Shown here in pieces: positions 40,969-49,816 of a stretch of 56,028 nucleotides of DNA. The first letter of the stretch is position 1. Every line of letters starts with the position of its first letter. Origin of the DNA: Anaerococcus tetradius ATCC 35098 (GTDB lineage Bacteria > Bacillota > Clostridia > Tissierellales > Peptoniphilaceae); the NCBI RefSeq assembly GCF_000159095.1, contig NZ_GG666302.1, positions 2,400-58,427 on the forward strand, in the 5' to 3' direction. The position numbers were made by a program, and so were the translations under genes. The notes under the pieces are model-generated. The model did not search any database. It was not told the DNA's origin and was given only the letters and a program-made list of their open reading frames with translations.

Positions 40969-41229
40969 CTAGCCTTGGAGGCCTTCAGCTTGTCTTTGCA
41001 TATTCTCTATTACTATATCGTGAATTTCTCCTAGGCTTGCTGCATACTCTAGGACTTCCCAAGGTTTGTTGGAGTGAAAGTGGATTTTGATTAAGTCTTC
41101 ATCTCCTACAGCAAGGAGGCTATCGCCTTCTAGGTGTTCTGTTATATAGTCAAATATTTCATCTTCGTCCAAATCTTCGCCTGCTATAAGCATTTGGCAG
41201 TCGAACTTAAATTCTAATTTATCAGTCAT
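40969..41229 (-). CDS. Free-standing FakA/DAK2 C-terminal-like domain protein
   Basis: An 86-residue acidic protein. FDCQMLIAGEDLDEDEIFDYI, then GDSLLAVGDEDLIKIHFHSN, PWEVLEYAASLGEIHDI and ENMQRQ match, in order, the last part of the fatty-acid-kinase subunit FakA (YloV, DAK2 plus phosphatase-like domain), where the pattern is GDSLVVVGDDDLVKVHVHT...ENM..Q. Here it is encoded alone with no kinase domain. AAAGGAGAAATA before the ATG shows that it is a genuine gene and not a remnant. It follows telA on the minus strand after an 88-base gap and ends at a bidirectional terminator. Function unknown; it could bind a FakA or FakB partner. Confidence 0.72.
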   Translation of the reverse strand: MTDKLEFKFDCQMLIAGEDLDEDEIFDYITEHLEGDSLLAVGDEDLIKIHFHSNKPWEVLEYAASLGEIHDIVIENMQRQAEGLQG

Positions 41230-41317
41230 TATTTCTCCTTTAATTCTTCTTCTACTTTATCAAGCCCTAAGTAAAACAGTCCCTAGTATTGATAAAGATT
41301 ACCAAATACATTATACC

Positions 41318-42424
41318 CTAGTTTCCTATGCTTAGCCTTTTCTTTAGTTCTTCTTCAAGGTTTTTAAGCTCAGCCTTGGCAAGTTCTCTATTCTTTTTGC
41401 CCTCTATTTGGATATTTCTCACTTCTTCTATAGTTGAAATTAAGGCTTCGTTGGTGTGTTTGATTGTATCAAGGTCAATTATTCCACGTTCGGTAGCCTT
41501 GGCAGTTTCTATGGTATTTTGCTTTAGGATATCGGCATTTTTTCTTAGAAGATCATTAGTAAGGTCAGTTACCCTCTGTTGGGTCTTGATAGCTTGTTCG
41601 GTGTGGTTCATACCCAAGGCTAAAACCATTTGGTTTTTCCAAAGAGGTATGGTATTTACGATTGTAGTTTGAATCTTCTCTGCCATGATGGAATTTGATG
41701 ATTGAACCATCCTTATTTGTGGGGCCATCTGAATTGATACCATTCTAGTTAGGTCTAGGTCGTGGAGTTTTTTCTCGAAGCGATTGGCTTGGGATTTTAA
41801 GTCATTAACCTTTTGGGCATCAAGGGGAAGATTTGATGTTCTTGCCTTACTTTCAAGGGCTGGTATATCCTCCTTGTAAGTTTTCATAAGTTTCCTATTG
41901 CCAGCTTCTATATACATGGAAATTTCCTTGTAATATTCTTCGTTAAGATCATACATTTGATCAAGCATGGAAATGTCCTTCATCAAGGTTATCTGATGGT
42001 TTTCTAAGATCTTGGAAATATCAGAAATATTTTTTTCTGCAGATTGGTACTTAGACTTTAGGGCATCGAGTTTATTTATTTGCTTTTTGAAAAAGCCGAG
42101 TGGACCAGAGCTTTCTTCGGCATCCATACTTTTTATATCCACAACCAATTTATCTAGAAGGCCACCGATTTCTCCGAGGTCCTTGTTTCTTACGGTATCG
42201 AGAGTTTTTTCTGAGAAGTTTGAAATCTTCTTTTGGGCTCCAGATCCATATTGGAGGATAATATTAGTATCTTCAAGGTCGATTTTTTGGGAAAAATCTT
42301 CTATCATCTTGTCTTCTTCAGGAGAAAAAGTTATTTTATTTTCTACTAGGTCTATTTCTTTTCCGACTTCTTCTAATTTGTCATCTTCATTTGCCCCATC
42401 AAGGGTTAATTTAATATCGCTCAT
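41318..42424 (-). CDS. TelA family toxic-anion-resistance-like protein
   Basis: A 368-residue soluble helical protein of the TelA/KlaA (PF05816-type) family: LQYGSGAQKKISNFSEKTLDTVRNKDLGEIGGLL near 58-91 and the long coiled-coil body to residue 365 with TIVNTIPLWKNQMVLALGM (about 251-269) are characteristic. Members were named for tellurite resistance, but their ordinary role in Firmicutes is linked to envelope stress. The start codon overlaps the stop of the upstream xpaC-like gene (ATGA), so the two are coupled, the usual XpaC-TelA arrangement. No TerC/TerD genes are present. Confidence 0.9.
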   Translation of the reverse strand: MSDIKLTLDGANEDDKLEEVGKEIDLVENKITFSPEEDKMIEDFSQKIDLEDTNIILQYGSGAQKKISNFSEKTLDTVRNKDLGEIGGLLDKLVVDIKSMDAEESSGPLGFFKKQINKLDALKSKYQSAEKNISDISKILENHQITLMKDISMLDQMYDLNEEYYKEISMYIEAGNRKLMKTYKEDIPALESKARTSNLPLDAQKVNDLKSQANRFEKKLHDLDLTRMVSIQMAPQIRMVQSSNSIMAEKIQTTIVNTIPLWKNQMVLALGMNHTEQAIKTQQRVTDLTNDLLRKNADILKQNTIETAKATERGIIDLDTIKHTNEALISTIEEVRNIQIEGKKNRELAKAELKNLEEELKKRLSIGN

Positions 42425-43539
42425 TTTCTACTCCAATCATCATCTGCGAGCCCTTCTTGTTTTAACAAGAGGTTAATTGTGTCGATTTCAGTCTTTATGT
42501 CCATGGCCCTATCATCAAGGAGGTCTATTTTCATCTTGTCAAAGGCCTCTCCTATAGTTTTTATAGAGCCTTCGATTTCTCCCATGGACTTTAATATCCT
42601 AGGGTCGCTACTATTTACTAGTTCGAAATCCTTGTAGGAAGCAACAAGCTTTAAGCTGGTAGGCAAGTAATAATTTGAAAATTTGCTAAGGCCTGTTGCT
42701 TTTTCTGGATACTTCTCGATTATCCTTAGGATAGCAGTTGAATTATCAATAAGCTTTCCCAAATTCTCCCTAAAAGCTAAGTTTTCGATTTTCTCTTTTT
42801 CATCATTAAGCTTATCCAAAGATTTTATGGATTCAGCAATAATCTCCTTGGCTCTTTCGCTATTTAAATCTTCAACTGACATATCACTAGCTTCTAACAT
42901 GCTATCATCACTTAGATTTTGCCTATAAGAAGGAATTTGTTCAAGTTTTTCCTTGTAGAGTTTGAAGGTTGGTATATCTAGGATAAAAATTTTTCCATTT
43001 TCGACAATCCTTGCTTGCATGAAATAATTTTTCTTCATCATGTAGAGGAGGTCCTTGGTGGTTTCTTCTTCGCTTTGGGCGACAGCACTTGCCAGGTCCT
43101 TGATGGAAATTACTGTATTATCCCCAAGTTCCCTAAGATATCTTAGGTAATTATTAGATAGTCTTTTAAGTCTAGCTGATATTTTCCAAAAAACTCCTGC
43201 AAAGGCTATACCAAAAAAGAAGGATAAGAAAGCTGCAATAACCTCCCCATCGAGTAACATAGGAAAGGCTGAAAGAGCGGTAAGACCTCCTATAAAAGAA
43301 ACTATACCTGCAAAGACTCCCGAATCTTTTTGTGGTGGCTTTTGGGCACAGACCCTTGGATTTCTAGTAGGTGGAAGACTCTTCTTGGCTGAATTAGAAA
43401 AGCCCCTTAAAGCTCCGTTAATTGAATTTTTTATTCTTTCGCCAATTTCTGCAAAGGGGATATCGTCAAAAGAGAAGTTTTCGATATCTTCCACAAAATC
43501 GGAGATGTTTTTTTTATTTTTATTATTTTTATCTGACAT
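42421..43539 (-). CDS. XpaC-like protein (5-bromo-4-chloroindolyl phosphate hydrolysis family)
   Basis: A 372-residue protein. Residues 1-70 are charged and possibly disordered (KNNKNKKN, then a short CAQKPPQK stretch), followed by two membrane helices (about 76-96 and 101-121). The cytoplasmic domain has NYLRYLREL and a winged-helix-like ISIKDLASAVAQSEEETTKD region, and a helical tail ends in WSRK. XpaC proteins occur beside TelA; the enzymatic name comes from an old phenotype and may not reflect the true role. AAAGGAAGAATT precedes the ATG on the minus strand. The pair may act at the membrane in stress resistance. Confidence 0.85.
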   Translation of the reverse strand: MSDKNNKNKKNISDFVEDIENFSFDDIPFAEIGERIKNSINGALRGFSNSAKKSLPPTRNPRVCAQKPPQKDSGVFAGIVSFIGGLTALSAFPMLLDGEVIAAFLSFFFGIAFAGVFWKISARLKRLSNNYLRYLRELGDNTVISIKDLASAVAQSEEETTKDLLYMMKKNYFMQARIVENGKIFILDIPTFKLYKEKLEQIPSYRQNLSDDSMLEASDMSVEDLNSERAKEIIAESIKSLDKLNDEKEKIENLAFRENLGKLIDNSTAILRIIEKYPEKATGLSKFSNYYLPTSLKLVASYKDFELVNSSDPRILKSMGEIEGSIKTIGEAFDKMKIDLLDDRAMDIKTEIDTINLLLKQEGLADDDWSRK

Positions 43540-43630
43540 AATTCTTCCTTTTGTTTTCTTAATTATATCATACTACAAATCAATTTATTATAAAAGATAT
43601 TTAAATATAATTCATTTTTGATTAATTATC

Positions 43631-46480
43631 TTAATCAGCAAGGTCTATTATCTTATCGAAGAGGTCAGAGTTTTCCCTTATCTTTCCTCTGTTACCAAAA
43701 ACACAAATATTATTAAGGGCTAGGGCCTTTTCAAAGATATCAGCAAAACTTCTAATATCAGAAATTTTGGCATTTTTAATCTCAGCGAGGATTTCTTCTT
43801 CGCTCTTAGGATTTCCTTTCATGTAGGCTAGAAAATCCATGTCGGCCTTTTGGGAAGGAGATTTTGGTCTAAGGATTGTCCCCATAGCAGAGATTTGTTG
43901 GTTCTCGAAATCCCTTTTATCCATTACAAGCTCTCTTGCTATAGTAGAAATTTTATCGTAATTATCAAGGCTCTCTCTAATATTTGGGTCCCTATAAGAA
44001 TAACTAGAAAAAAGTCCAGACCTATCTACTAGCATGCCTGCCCCATAGGCTCCTCCCTTAGCCCTTATTAGTTCATAGAGGTAAGGGTTTGATATTATAG
44101 CACTTGCTAGAGAGAATCTACCGTCATATTTGGCTCCGAAGGCTTTAAGGTCTGCTGATTTTGAAACGTAATTTACATTAGCATCAGAGGCTAGGGCTTC
44201 CTTGATAGCTTTTTTCTCGAAGTTAATTTCTTTTTTCTCATAGGTCTTATCCAAAAAGCCTAGCTTAGTTTCTATTGAGCTTCTAAAGAAGTCTAGGTCA
44301 GACTTAGCTCCTGTAAGATTTACTAAGAGATTTTTAGATAAGATTTTTCCATAAACTTTAGAAAGTTTATCCTTAAAGCTAGGGAAGTCCTCACCTGCTT
44401 CTTTTATCATTTTCTTAACAAAAAGATAATATGAAACTCCAGAAATCGCCTCCTTTATATAAGAAAGCTTATCAATATGAGAATTATTTCTATTAATAGC
44501 TATGAGGTGTCCTGAGTCATACATATTAGACTCGAAAACTGATTTTCTAATTCGCAACAGTTCGATTAATCTCTTTTGGTCATCGAAGATAGAATTTGAT
44601 AGAAAGTCCTTGATGATGTCAAGGGCCTTATCAATATTTTCTCTAGTGGTCTTTAGGGAAGCCTTTAGGTAACTTTCGATTTCATCTTTCTTAATTCTAA
44701 TATTTGTTAGGCTAAAGTTAAGTCCTGTCAAATATTGCCAGATGACATCGTCAATCTCCTTGTAGGAAATATTTTTGGTGTCGATAGATCCCATAAACTC
44801 ATTGATTAGTTGGAGATATTGCAATTCTTCTAGGCTTAGATGGTTTACATTAAAATATAGATTTGCATAGATAAGGCCACTTGTTTCTAAATCGTGATAG
44901 ATTATCTTGAACTTATCCTCATGGACTTCTCTTGGAATTTCCTTTAGCTTAGTAGGTACATCCTTTAGGTCAAGCCTTGGTATGGTCGCCTTTTCTTCTG
45001 GAGTGTTCTCCCTATTTTGATAATTATTGAGCCTTTTTAGGTCGTTTTCTATTATAGCCAAAGATTTTTCATCCATTGTGGCATTTAGTTTGTCTATCTT
45101 ATCTTTAAAGCTTTGATTTTTTTCTTGCCAATAATTTTCATCAGGTCTTGCAAGGTGGATTAGGCGGGTCTTATTGTTGATGAAATATTTTTTGATAAAA
45201 TCCTCATAGTAGCCAGTCCCTATAAGAGCTTTTAACTCATCTAAAACATCCACTATCCTAAAGACAGAAAAAGGATCTCCATCGAAATTTGTCATCAAAT
45301 AATAATTTAGACCACGATTTACATCGTTGAGATTTTCCCTTTGGGCAAAATCAAATATAGAAAAAGCGGACTTTAGGCTATCTATGGAAATATTTTTGCT
45401 TGCTTCAGCTAAGCCTCTTTCTATAATTTCTACAAATTCATCTATCTTACTTCCATCAGCCTTTTGAGCTTGGATAAGGACAGAAGACCTATTACCATAG
45501 CCTGGTCTTGCATAGAAATATTCTGGATTGAGCCTTTCTATGATTTCATTTCTAATCTTAGACGAATCCATATTAAAGATGGTGTTAACTAGGATTGAAA
45601 GAGTTAGGTATTCTTTGCTATCTAGGGCAGAGCTTGCAAGAAAGGCGTAGGATAAGTAATCTTCATTTTCTTTAAACTTATTAGTTGGGTATTTGCCTTC
45701 TACTAGCTTTGGATAATAATTTTCCTTTACTTCTATGGAAGTATCAATCTCTCTATAGTCGTATTTGCTTAGATAATCTTCGTCTAAACTTTTTAGGAGT
45801 GGCTCAATTTCCATATTTCCATAAAAGTAAATATGGGAGTTTGATGGATGATAGTGGTCTTTGTAAAAGTCTATAAATTCATCATAGGATAAATCTCCGA
45901 TAAAGTCAGGATTGCCACCAGACTCGTGTTCATAAGGACTATACTTATATAATAGGGAGTTGATGTCATTATAGATTAGACTTTCTGGATCAGAAAGTGC
46001 CCCCTTCATTTCGTTATAAACAACTCCAGAAATTCCTTTAATCTTTCCATCTTCCATTTCATAGTGCCAACCTTCTTGGTCTAAAATTTCCTTCTTCTCC
46101 AAAACCAAGGGATTAAAAACGGCATCCAAATAGACATCTACTAGGTTTCTAAAGTCCTTATCGTTTTCACTAGATACTGGATAAACAGTCTTATCAGGAT
46201 AGGTCATGGCATTTAGGAAGGTCTGAAGGCTAGAGGAGGCCATATCCATAAAGGGATCCTTGGTCCTATATTTTTTGGAACCATTAAGAACAGAATGCTC
46301 CATAATATGAGCCTTGCCCTTAGAATCTGTGGGCGGTGTCTTAAAGCCTATAGCAAAAGTTTTATTCTCATCATCTGTCTTAACATATATAATCTTGGCC
46401 TTAGTTTTTTTATGCTCATAATAGAAAACCTCAAGGCCTAATTTGTCAAAAGTTTCTTTTTTTAATAAATCGTAAGTCAT
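43631..46480 (-). CDS. M16C insulinase-family zinc metalloprotease
   Basis: A 949-residue protease similar to presequence protease PreP and bacterial M16C peptidases. The inverted zinc motif is H58-I-M-E61-H62 (KAHIMEHSVLNGS), and the distal acidic ligand lies in VVYNEMKGALSDPES about 75 residues later. The chain has the four-domain, two-halves layout (N half about 1-470, the M16C-associated linker, C half to 949), and the length agrees with the family. There is no signal peptide, so it probably degrades peptides in the cytoplasm. ATGGAGGAAGT sets the start. It is monocistronic on the minus strand; the 46481-47049 intergenic region lies upstream. Confidence 0.93.
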   Translation of the reverse strand: MTYDLLKKETFDKLGLEVFYYEHKKTKAKIIYVKTDDENKTFAIGFKTPPTDSKGKAHIMEHSVLNGSKKYRTKDPFMDMASSSLQTFLNAMTYPDKTVYPVSSENDKDFRNLVDVYLDAVFNPLVLEKKEILDQEGWHYEMEDGKIKGISGVVYNEMKGALSDPESLIYNDINSLLYKYSPYEHESGGNPDFIGDLSYDEFIDFYKDHYHPSNSHIYFYGNMEIEPLLKSLDEDYLSKYDYREIDTSIEVKENYYPKLVEGKYPTNKFKENEDYLSYAFLASSALDSKEYLTLSILVNTIFNMDSSKIRNEIIERLNPEYFYARPGYGNRSSVLIQAQKADGSKIDEFVEIIERGLAEASKNISIDSLKSAFSIFDFAQRENLNDVNRGLNYYLMTNFDGDPFSVFRIVDVLDELKALIGTGYYEDFIKKYFINNKTRLIHLARPDENYWQEKNQSFKDKIDKLNATMDEKSLAIIENDLKRLNNYQNRENTPEEKATIPRLDLKDVPTKLKEIPREVHEDKFKIIYHDLETSGLIYANLYFNVNHLSLEELQYLQLINEFMGSIDTKNISYKEIDDVIWQYLTGLNFSLTNIRIKKDEIESYLKASLKTTRENIDKALDIIKDFLSNSIFDDQKRLIELLRIRKSVFESNMYDSGHLIAINRNNSHIDKLSYIKEAISGVSYYLFVKKMIKEAGEDFPSFKDKLSKVYGKILSKNLLVNLTGAKSDLDFFRSSIETKLGFLDKTYEKKEINFEKKAIKEALASDANVNYVSKSADLKAFGAKYDGRFSLASAIISNPYLYELIRAKGGAYGAGMLVDRSGLFSSYSYRDPNIRESLDNYDKISTIARELVMDKRDFENQQISAMGTILRPKSPSQKADMDFLAYMKGNPKSEEEILAEIKNAKISDIRSFADIFEKALALNNICVFGNRGKIRENSDLFDKIIDLAD

Positions 46481-46566
46481 ACTTCCTCCATTTGTAATAT
46501 TATACTACTTAAAATAAGCTTATAGATTAAAGAAATTATATTGAGAAATTGATAAGTTTTTAACTA

Positions 46567-46594
46567 TTGCCAAGATGTGAAATTATGTTATTAT
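46567..46594 (+). promoter_or_regulatory. Candidate promoter of the structured RNA
   Basis: TTGCCA (46567-46572), 16-base spacer, TATTAT (46589-46594), placing the transcript start near 46601, exactly where base pairing begins. Confidence 0.55.
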
Positions 46595-46600
46595 ATAAAG

Positions 46601-46808
46601 GTAAGTTTACTAAGGCTAATCTTTGAAAGAGACTTATGAAACTTGGGCTTGGAGGGCAGAAAAAACTGTTAGAGAAGTTTTTAGCCCTATTGATGGCAAA
46701 AAAGATTTACTGACTTGTCATTGAGTTAGAAATAATAGTAAGCCCAAGCTAATAGACGTCTAGGACTTATATATATTAATATTTTTAGATTATGAACAAG
46801 TAAACTTA
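46601..46808 (+). ncRNA. Predicted structured RNA of about 208 nt, class unknown
   Basis: Nested pairings by eye: TAAGTTTACT (46602-46611) with AGTAAACTTA (46799-46808), 10 bp; TAATCT (46617-46622) with AGATTA (46787-46792), 6 bp; CTTGGGCTT (46642-46650) with AAGCCCAAG (46740-46748), 9 bp. Inside the last stem are two hairpins: GGGC/GCCC with AAAAACT/AGTTTTT (46654-46687), and ATGGCAA/TTGTCAT (46693-46721, one G-U). A 10-base palindrome TAGACGTCTA (46753-46762) lies in the 3' part. All fit one fold with a closing stem and a multi-branch interior. It does not match T-box, TPP, FMN, SAM, glycine, c-di-GMP, 6S, SRP or tmRNA signatures that I know. The raiA-motif RNA, of similar size in Firmicutes, is a candidate but unconfirmed. 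It could be independent or part of the PTS leader. Confidence 0.6.
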
Positions 46809-47049
46809 AATGAGCCTTGGATAGATTATTTATAAATTTAGGAAATATGATAAGCCTATAGTTAAAGTGATACAAGGAAATCGATAAATATTTCCTGAAG
46901 CTACTTAGAGCATGGATTTTAGATGGGGTTAGAAGAAATGCTGGGTGTATTTTTCCAAATTATTAATAAAAATTATCTTTTAAGGCTTAGGATGTTGGAA
47001 GGTGGGTATATTATGAATATATTAAAACTAATTAAAGAAAGGAGTTCGT

Positions 47050-48039
47050 ATGCTAGGAATAATACTCGCAAGCCACGGTAGATTTGCAGATGGTATCAAA
47101 GAATCTGCCCAAATGATTTTTGGCGAGCAAGAAAAATTCGAGTCAGTTTGCCTATTAGCTTCAATGGGGCCAGATGAGTTCAGACAAAAGCTCAAAGATG
47201 CTATAAAAGCAGTAGATTCTGAAGAAATCCTCTTTTTGGTTGACCTATGGGGTGGTACTCCATTTAACCAAAGCTCAAATTTATTTGAGGGTAATGAAGA
47301 AAAATGGGCAATAGTTGCAGGAATGAACCTTCCTATGGTTATCGAAGCTTTAAGCGAAAGATTTACAGCGGACAAAAGCCACGATGTAGCAAAGGCTATA
47401 GTAGGATCTGCCAAGGAAGGCGTAAGAATCAAACCGGAAGAGCTAAATCCGGTTGAAGAGAAGAAAGAAGAAGTTAAGGATACTTCTAGTCCAAAAGGAG
47501 CAATCCCTGAAGGAACAGTCCTTGGCGATGGCAAAATTGACATTGGCCTTGCAAGGATAGACACAAGACTTCTTCATGGTCAAGTCGCTACTAGCTGGAC
47601 AAAGTCCATTAACCCGGACAGAATCATAGTAGTAAGCGATAATGTAAGTAAGGATGAGTTAAGAAAGAACATGGTAATGGAGGCAGCTCCTCCAGGAGTT
47701 AAGGCTCACGTAGTTCCAATTTGGAAGATGAAAGAAATTGTAGATGACCCTCGTTTCGGGGCAACTCGTGTTATGCTCTTGTTTGAAAAACCACAAGATG
47801 TTTTGCAATTCCTAGAAATAGGTGGCAAACTAGAAAAGGTTAACCTAGGATCTATGGCCTACAAAAAAGGCGACATCAACCTTACCAATGCGGTTTCAAT
47901 GAATAAAGAAGATGTTGAGTGTTTTGATAAAATTTTATCATACGGAATCAAGATTGATGTTAGAAAAGTTCCAGCAGATAAGAGCGAAAACTTTGACAAC
48001 TTAATGAAGAAAGCAAAAAGCGAACTTAATATGAATTAA
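47050..48039 (+). CDS. manX: PTS mannose-family EIIAB
   Basis: A 329-residue fused cytoplasmic component. EIIA (1-125) has the phospho-accepting His9 in LASHGRFADG and DLWGGTPFNQ (66-75). A charged, proline-containing linker (about 126-160) joins EIIB (about 163-329), which begins IGLARIDTRLLHGQVATSW with His176 as second phosphorylation site. It passes phosphate from HPr to the sugar during import. AAAGGAGTTCGT precedes the ATG. It is first of four genes (IIAB, IIC, IID, DUF956). Likely substrates are mannose, glucose or glucosamine-type sugars; the ManA enzyme at 5.6 kb would process mannose-6-phosphate. The gene symbol reflects family and layout. Confidence 0.93.
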   Translation: MLGIILASHGRFADGIKESAQMIFGEQEKFESVCLLASMGPDEFRQKLKDAIKAVDSEEILFLVDLWGGTPFNQSSNLFEGNEEKWAIVAGMNLPMVIEALSERFTADKSHDVAKAIVGSAKEGVRIKPEELNPVEEKKEEVKDTSSPKGAIPEGTVLGDGKIDIGLARIDTRLLHGQVATSWTKSINPDRIIVVSDNVSKDELRKNMVMEAAPPGVKAHVVPIWKMKEIVDDPRFGATRVMLLFEKPQDVLQFLEIGGKLEKVNLGSMAYKKGDINLTNAVSMNKEDVECFDKILSYGIKIDVRKVPADKSENFDNLMKKAKSELNMN

Positions 48040-48050
48040 TAGGAGAAATT

Positions 48051-48866
48051 ATGAATATACTTAATATAATTTTAATTGTCCTTGTAGCTTTTCTTGCAGG
48101 TTGTGAGGGGATTTTGGACCAATTCCAATTCCACCAACCACTTGTTGCTTGTACCCTAATAGGACTTGTAACAGGTCACCTAAAAGAAGGAGTTATCTTG
48201 GGCGGTTCTTTACAACTTATAGCCCTAGGTTGGGCAAATGTTGGTGCGGCAGTTGCTCCAGATGCTGCTTTAGCTTCTGTAGCGAGTGCTATAATCATGG
48301 CTCTTGCCCTAGGAGGTGGTAGCCAAAATGTAGAGACAGCAATAAACACATCAATAACTCTTGCAATCCCACTTTCTGTAGCAGGGTTATTTCTTACAAT
48401 GATTGCAAGGACTCTTGCTATACCAATGGTTCATGGTATGGATGCTGCGGCAGAAAATGCTGATTTTGGGAAAATAGAAGTCCTATCATGGATGGGAATT
48501 GTTATGCAAGGACTAAGAATTGCTATTCCTGCCCTAGTTCTTTGCTTCATCCCACCAAAAGTAGTAACTGATGCCCTAAACATGATGCCAGAATGGCTAA
48601 AAGGTGGTATGGCTGTAGGTGGTGGAATGGTTGCGGCCGTAGGTTATGCTATGGTATTAAACATGATGAGTACAAAAGAAACATGGCCATTCTTTGCTCT
48701 AGGTTTTGTATTTGCTGCTATTAAACAAATAACCCTAATAGGTCTTGGTGTTATAGGTGTGGTGTTAGCTATAATCTATATGACACTCAAAAACTTGGCA
48801 ATGTCTAATCAAGGTGGAGGTTCAGGCTCTGGCGACCCACTTGGCGATATAATTAATGATTATTAA
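48051..48866 (+). CDS. manY: PTS mannose-family EIIC
   Basis: A 271-residue membrane protein with about eight hydrophobic segments. FLAGCEGILDQFQFHQPLVACTLIGLVTGH (segment about 14-43, with the conserved G-D/E-Q and H-Q-P-L region) and LGGSLQLIALGWANVGAAVAPD are signatures of the mannose/sorbose EIIC fold, which with EIID forms the sugar channel. AGGAGAAATT precedes the ATG, 11 bases after manX. The C-terminal tail (GGGSGSGDPLGD) is glycine-rich and cytoplasmic. These IIC/IID pairs are also known receptors for class IIa bacteriocins. Confidence 0.93.
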   Translation: MNILNIILIVLVAFLAGCEGILDQFQFHQPLVACTLIGLVTGHLKEGVILGGSLQLIALGWANVGAAVAPDAALASVASAIIMALALGGGSQNVETAINTSITLAIPLSVAGLFLTMIARTLAIPMVHGMDAAAENADFGKIEVLSWMGIVMQGLRIAIPALVLCFIPPKVVTDALNMMPEWLKGGMAVGGGMVAAVGYAMVLNMMSTKETWPFFALGFVFAAIKQITLIGLGVIGVVLAIIYMTLKNLAMSNQGGGSGSGDPLGDIINDY

Positions 48867-48877
48867 AAGGAGCAATT

Positions 48878-49816
48878 ATGACTGAAAATACTAAAACAAA
48901 TCAAGAAAGAATTGTCCTTACAGAATCTGTTCGTAGGAAAGTTTGCAACCGTCACCAATTTCTCCAAGGAACTTGGAACTACGAAAGAATGCAAAATGGT
49001 GGTTGGGCCTTCTCTATAATTCCAGCTATCAAGGCTCTTTATAAGGATAAGGAAGATCAAAAACAAGCGCTAAAAAGACACTTGGAGTTTTATAACACCC
49101 ACCCATATGTATCAAGTCCAGTAATGGGAGTTACCCTTGCTATGGAAGAAGAAAGGGCGAATGGAACTCCAATAGATGATGCTGCAATTAACGGTGTCAA
49201 AGTAGGAATGATGGGACCACTTGCAGGTGTAGGAGATCCAGTATTCTGGTTTACCCTAAGACCAATTTTAGGTGCTCTAGGAGCTTCTCTTGCCCTATCC
49301 GGCAATATCTTAGGACCAATAATTTTCTTTGTAGCATGGAACTTAATTAGATACTTCTTTGAATGGAAGACTCAAGAGATGGGCTACAAGGCAGGTAGCG
49401 AAATTACAAAAGACCTTTCAGGAGGACTCTTAGGTAAAATCACCTTGATGGCATCAATCCTTGGTATGTTTATAGTTGGAGCCCTAGTACAAAGATGGGT
49501 ATCAATTAACTTTACAGTAAAGGTATCAGAAATTACCCAACAAACAGGCTCTTATATAGACTGGGCAAATCTTCCTGCTGGAGCAGAAGGAATAAAACAA
49601 GCCCTAAGCCAATATAACTCTATTGGAGCTACAGCCCTAGATCCAGTTAAGGTTACAACCCTTCAAGATAACCTTAATAGCCTAATCCCAGGACTCATTC
49701 CACTATTACTAACCCTTGGAATCTGTAAACTTCTAAAGAAAGACGTTTCTCCAATTACAATAATTCTTGTATTATTTGCAATAGGAATTGTCGCTAGATT
49801 CTTTGGCATAATGTAA
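48878..49816 (+). CDS. manZ: PTS mannose-family EIID
   Basis: A 312-residue membrane component partnering EIIC. FLQGTWNYERMQNGGWAFSI (about 28-47), HPYVSSPVMGVTLAMEE (about 73-89) and MMGPLAGVGDPVFWFTLRPI (about 107-126) are strongly conserved in the family, followed by membrane helices toward the C terminus. AAAAGGAGCAATT precedes the ATG, 11 bases after manY, and its stop overlaps the DUF956 gene by one base. It completes the permease for the mannose-type sugar. Confidence 0.94.
   Translation: MTENTKTNQERIVLTESVRRKVCNRHQFLQGTWNYERMQNGGWAFSIIPAIKALYKDKEDQKQALKRHLEFYNTHPYVSSPVMGVTLAMEEERANGTPIDDAAINGVKVGMMGPLAGVGDPVFWFTLRPILGALGASLALSGNILGPIIFFVAWNLIRYFFEWKTQEMGYKAGSEITKDLSGGLLGKITLMASILGMFIVGALVQRWVSINFTVKVSEITQQTGSYIDWANLPAGAEGIKQALSQYNSIGATALDPVKVTTLQDNLNSLIPGLIPLLLTLGICKLLKKDVSPITIILVLFAIGIVARFFGIM

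Larger units (their letters stand above)
46481..47049. other. 569-base intergenic region between the M16C protease and the mannose PTS
   Basis: No convincing protein gene is present on either strand. The left 80 bases must contain the promoter of the protease gene. A candidate forward promoter (46567-46594) precedes a strongly self-complementary block (46601-46808). From 46809 to 47040 the sequence is AT-rich with a GGAAAT/ATTTCC hairpin (46876-46895) and ends in the AAAGGAG ribosome site of the PTS operon. Confidence 0.85.

Noticed and set aside
41318-43539. A tellurite-resistance island.
   Set aside because: XpaC and TelA occur as a chromosomal pair in many Firmicutes; there are no ter genes, mobility genes or composition shift.
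46636-46713. A 25-codon frame giving a cationic, amphipathic peptide (MKLGLGGQKKLLEKFLALLM...) with weak AGAGA upstream.
   Set aside because: It lies wholly inside the paired helices of the structured RNA, lacks a good ribosome site, and its KKLLEK pattern comes from the A- and T-rich stem arms; probably chance.
46941-47081. A 46-codon frame ending inside manX out of frame.
   Set aside because: No ribosome site, no recognisable sequence, and it conflicts with the strong manX start.
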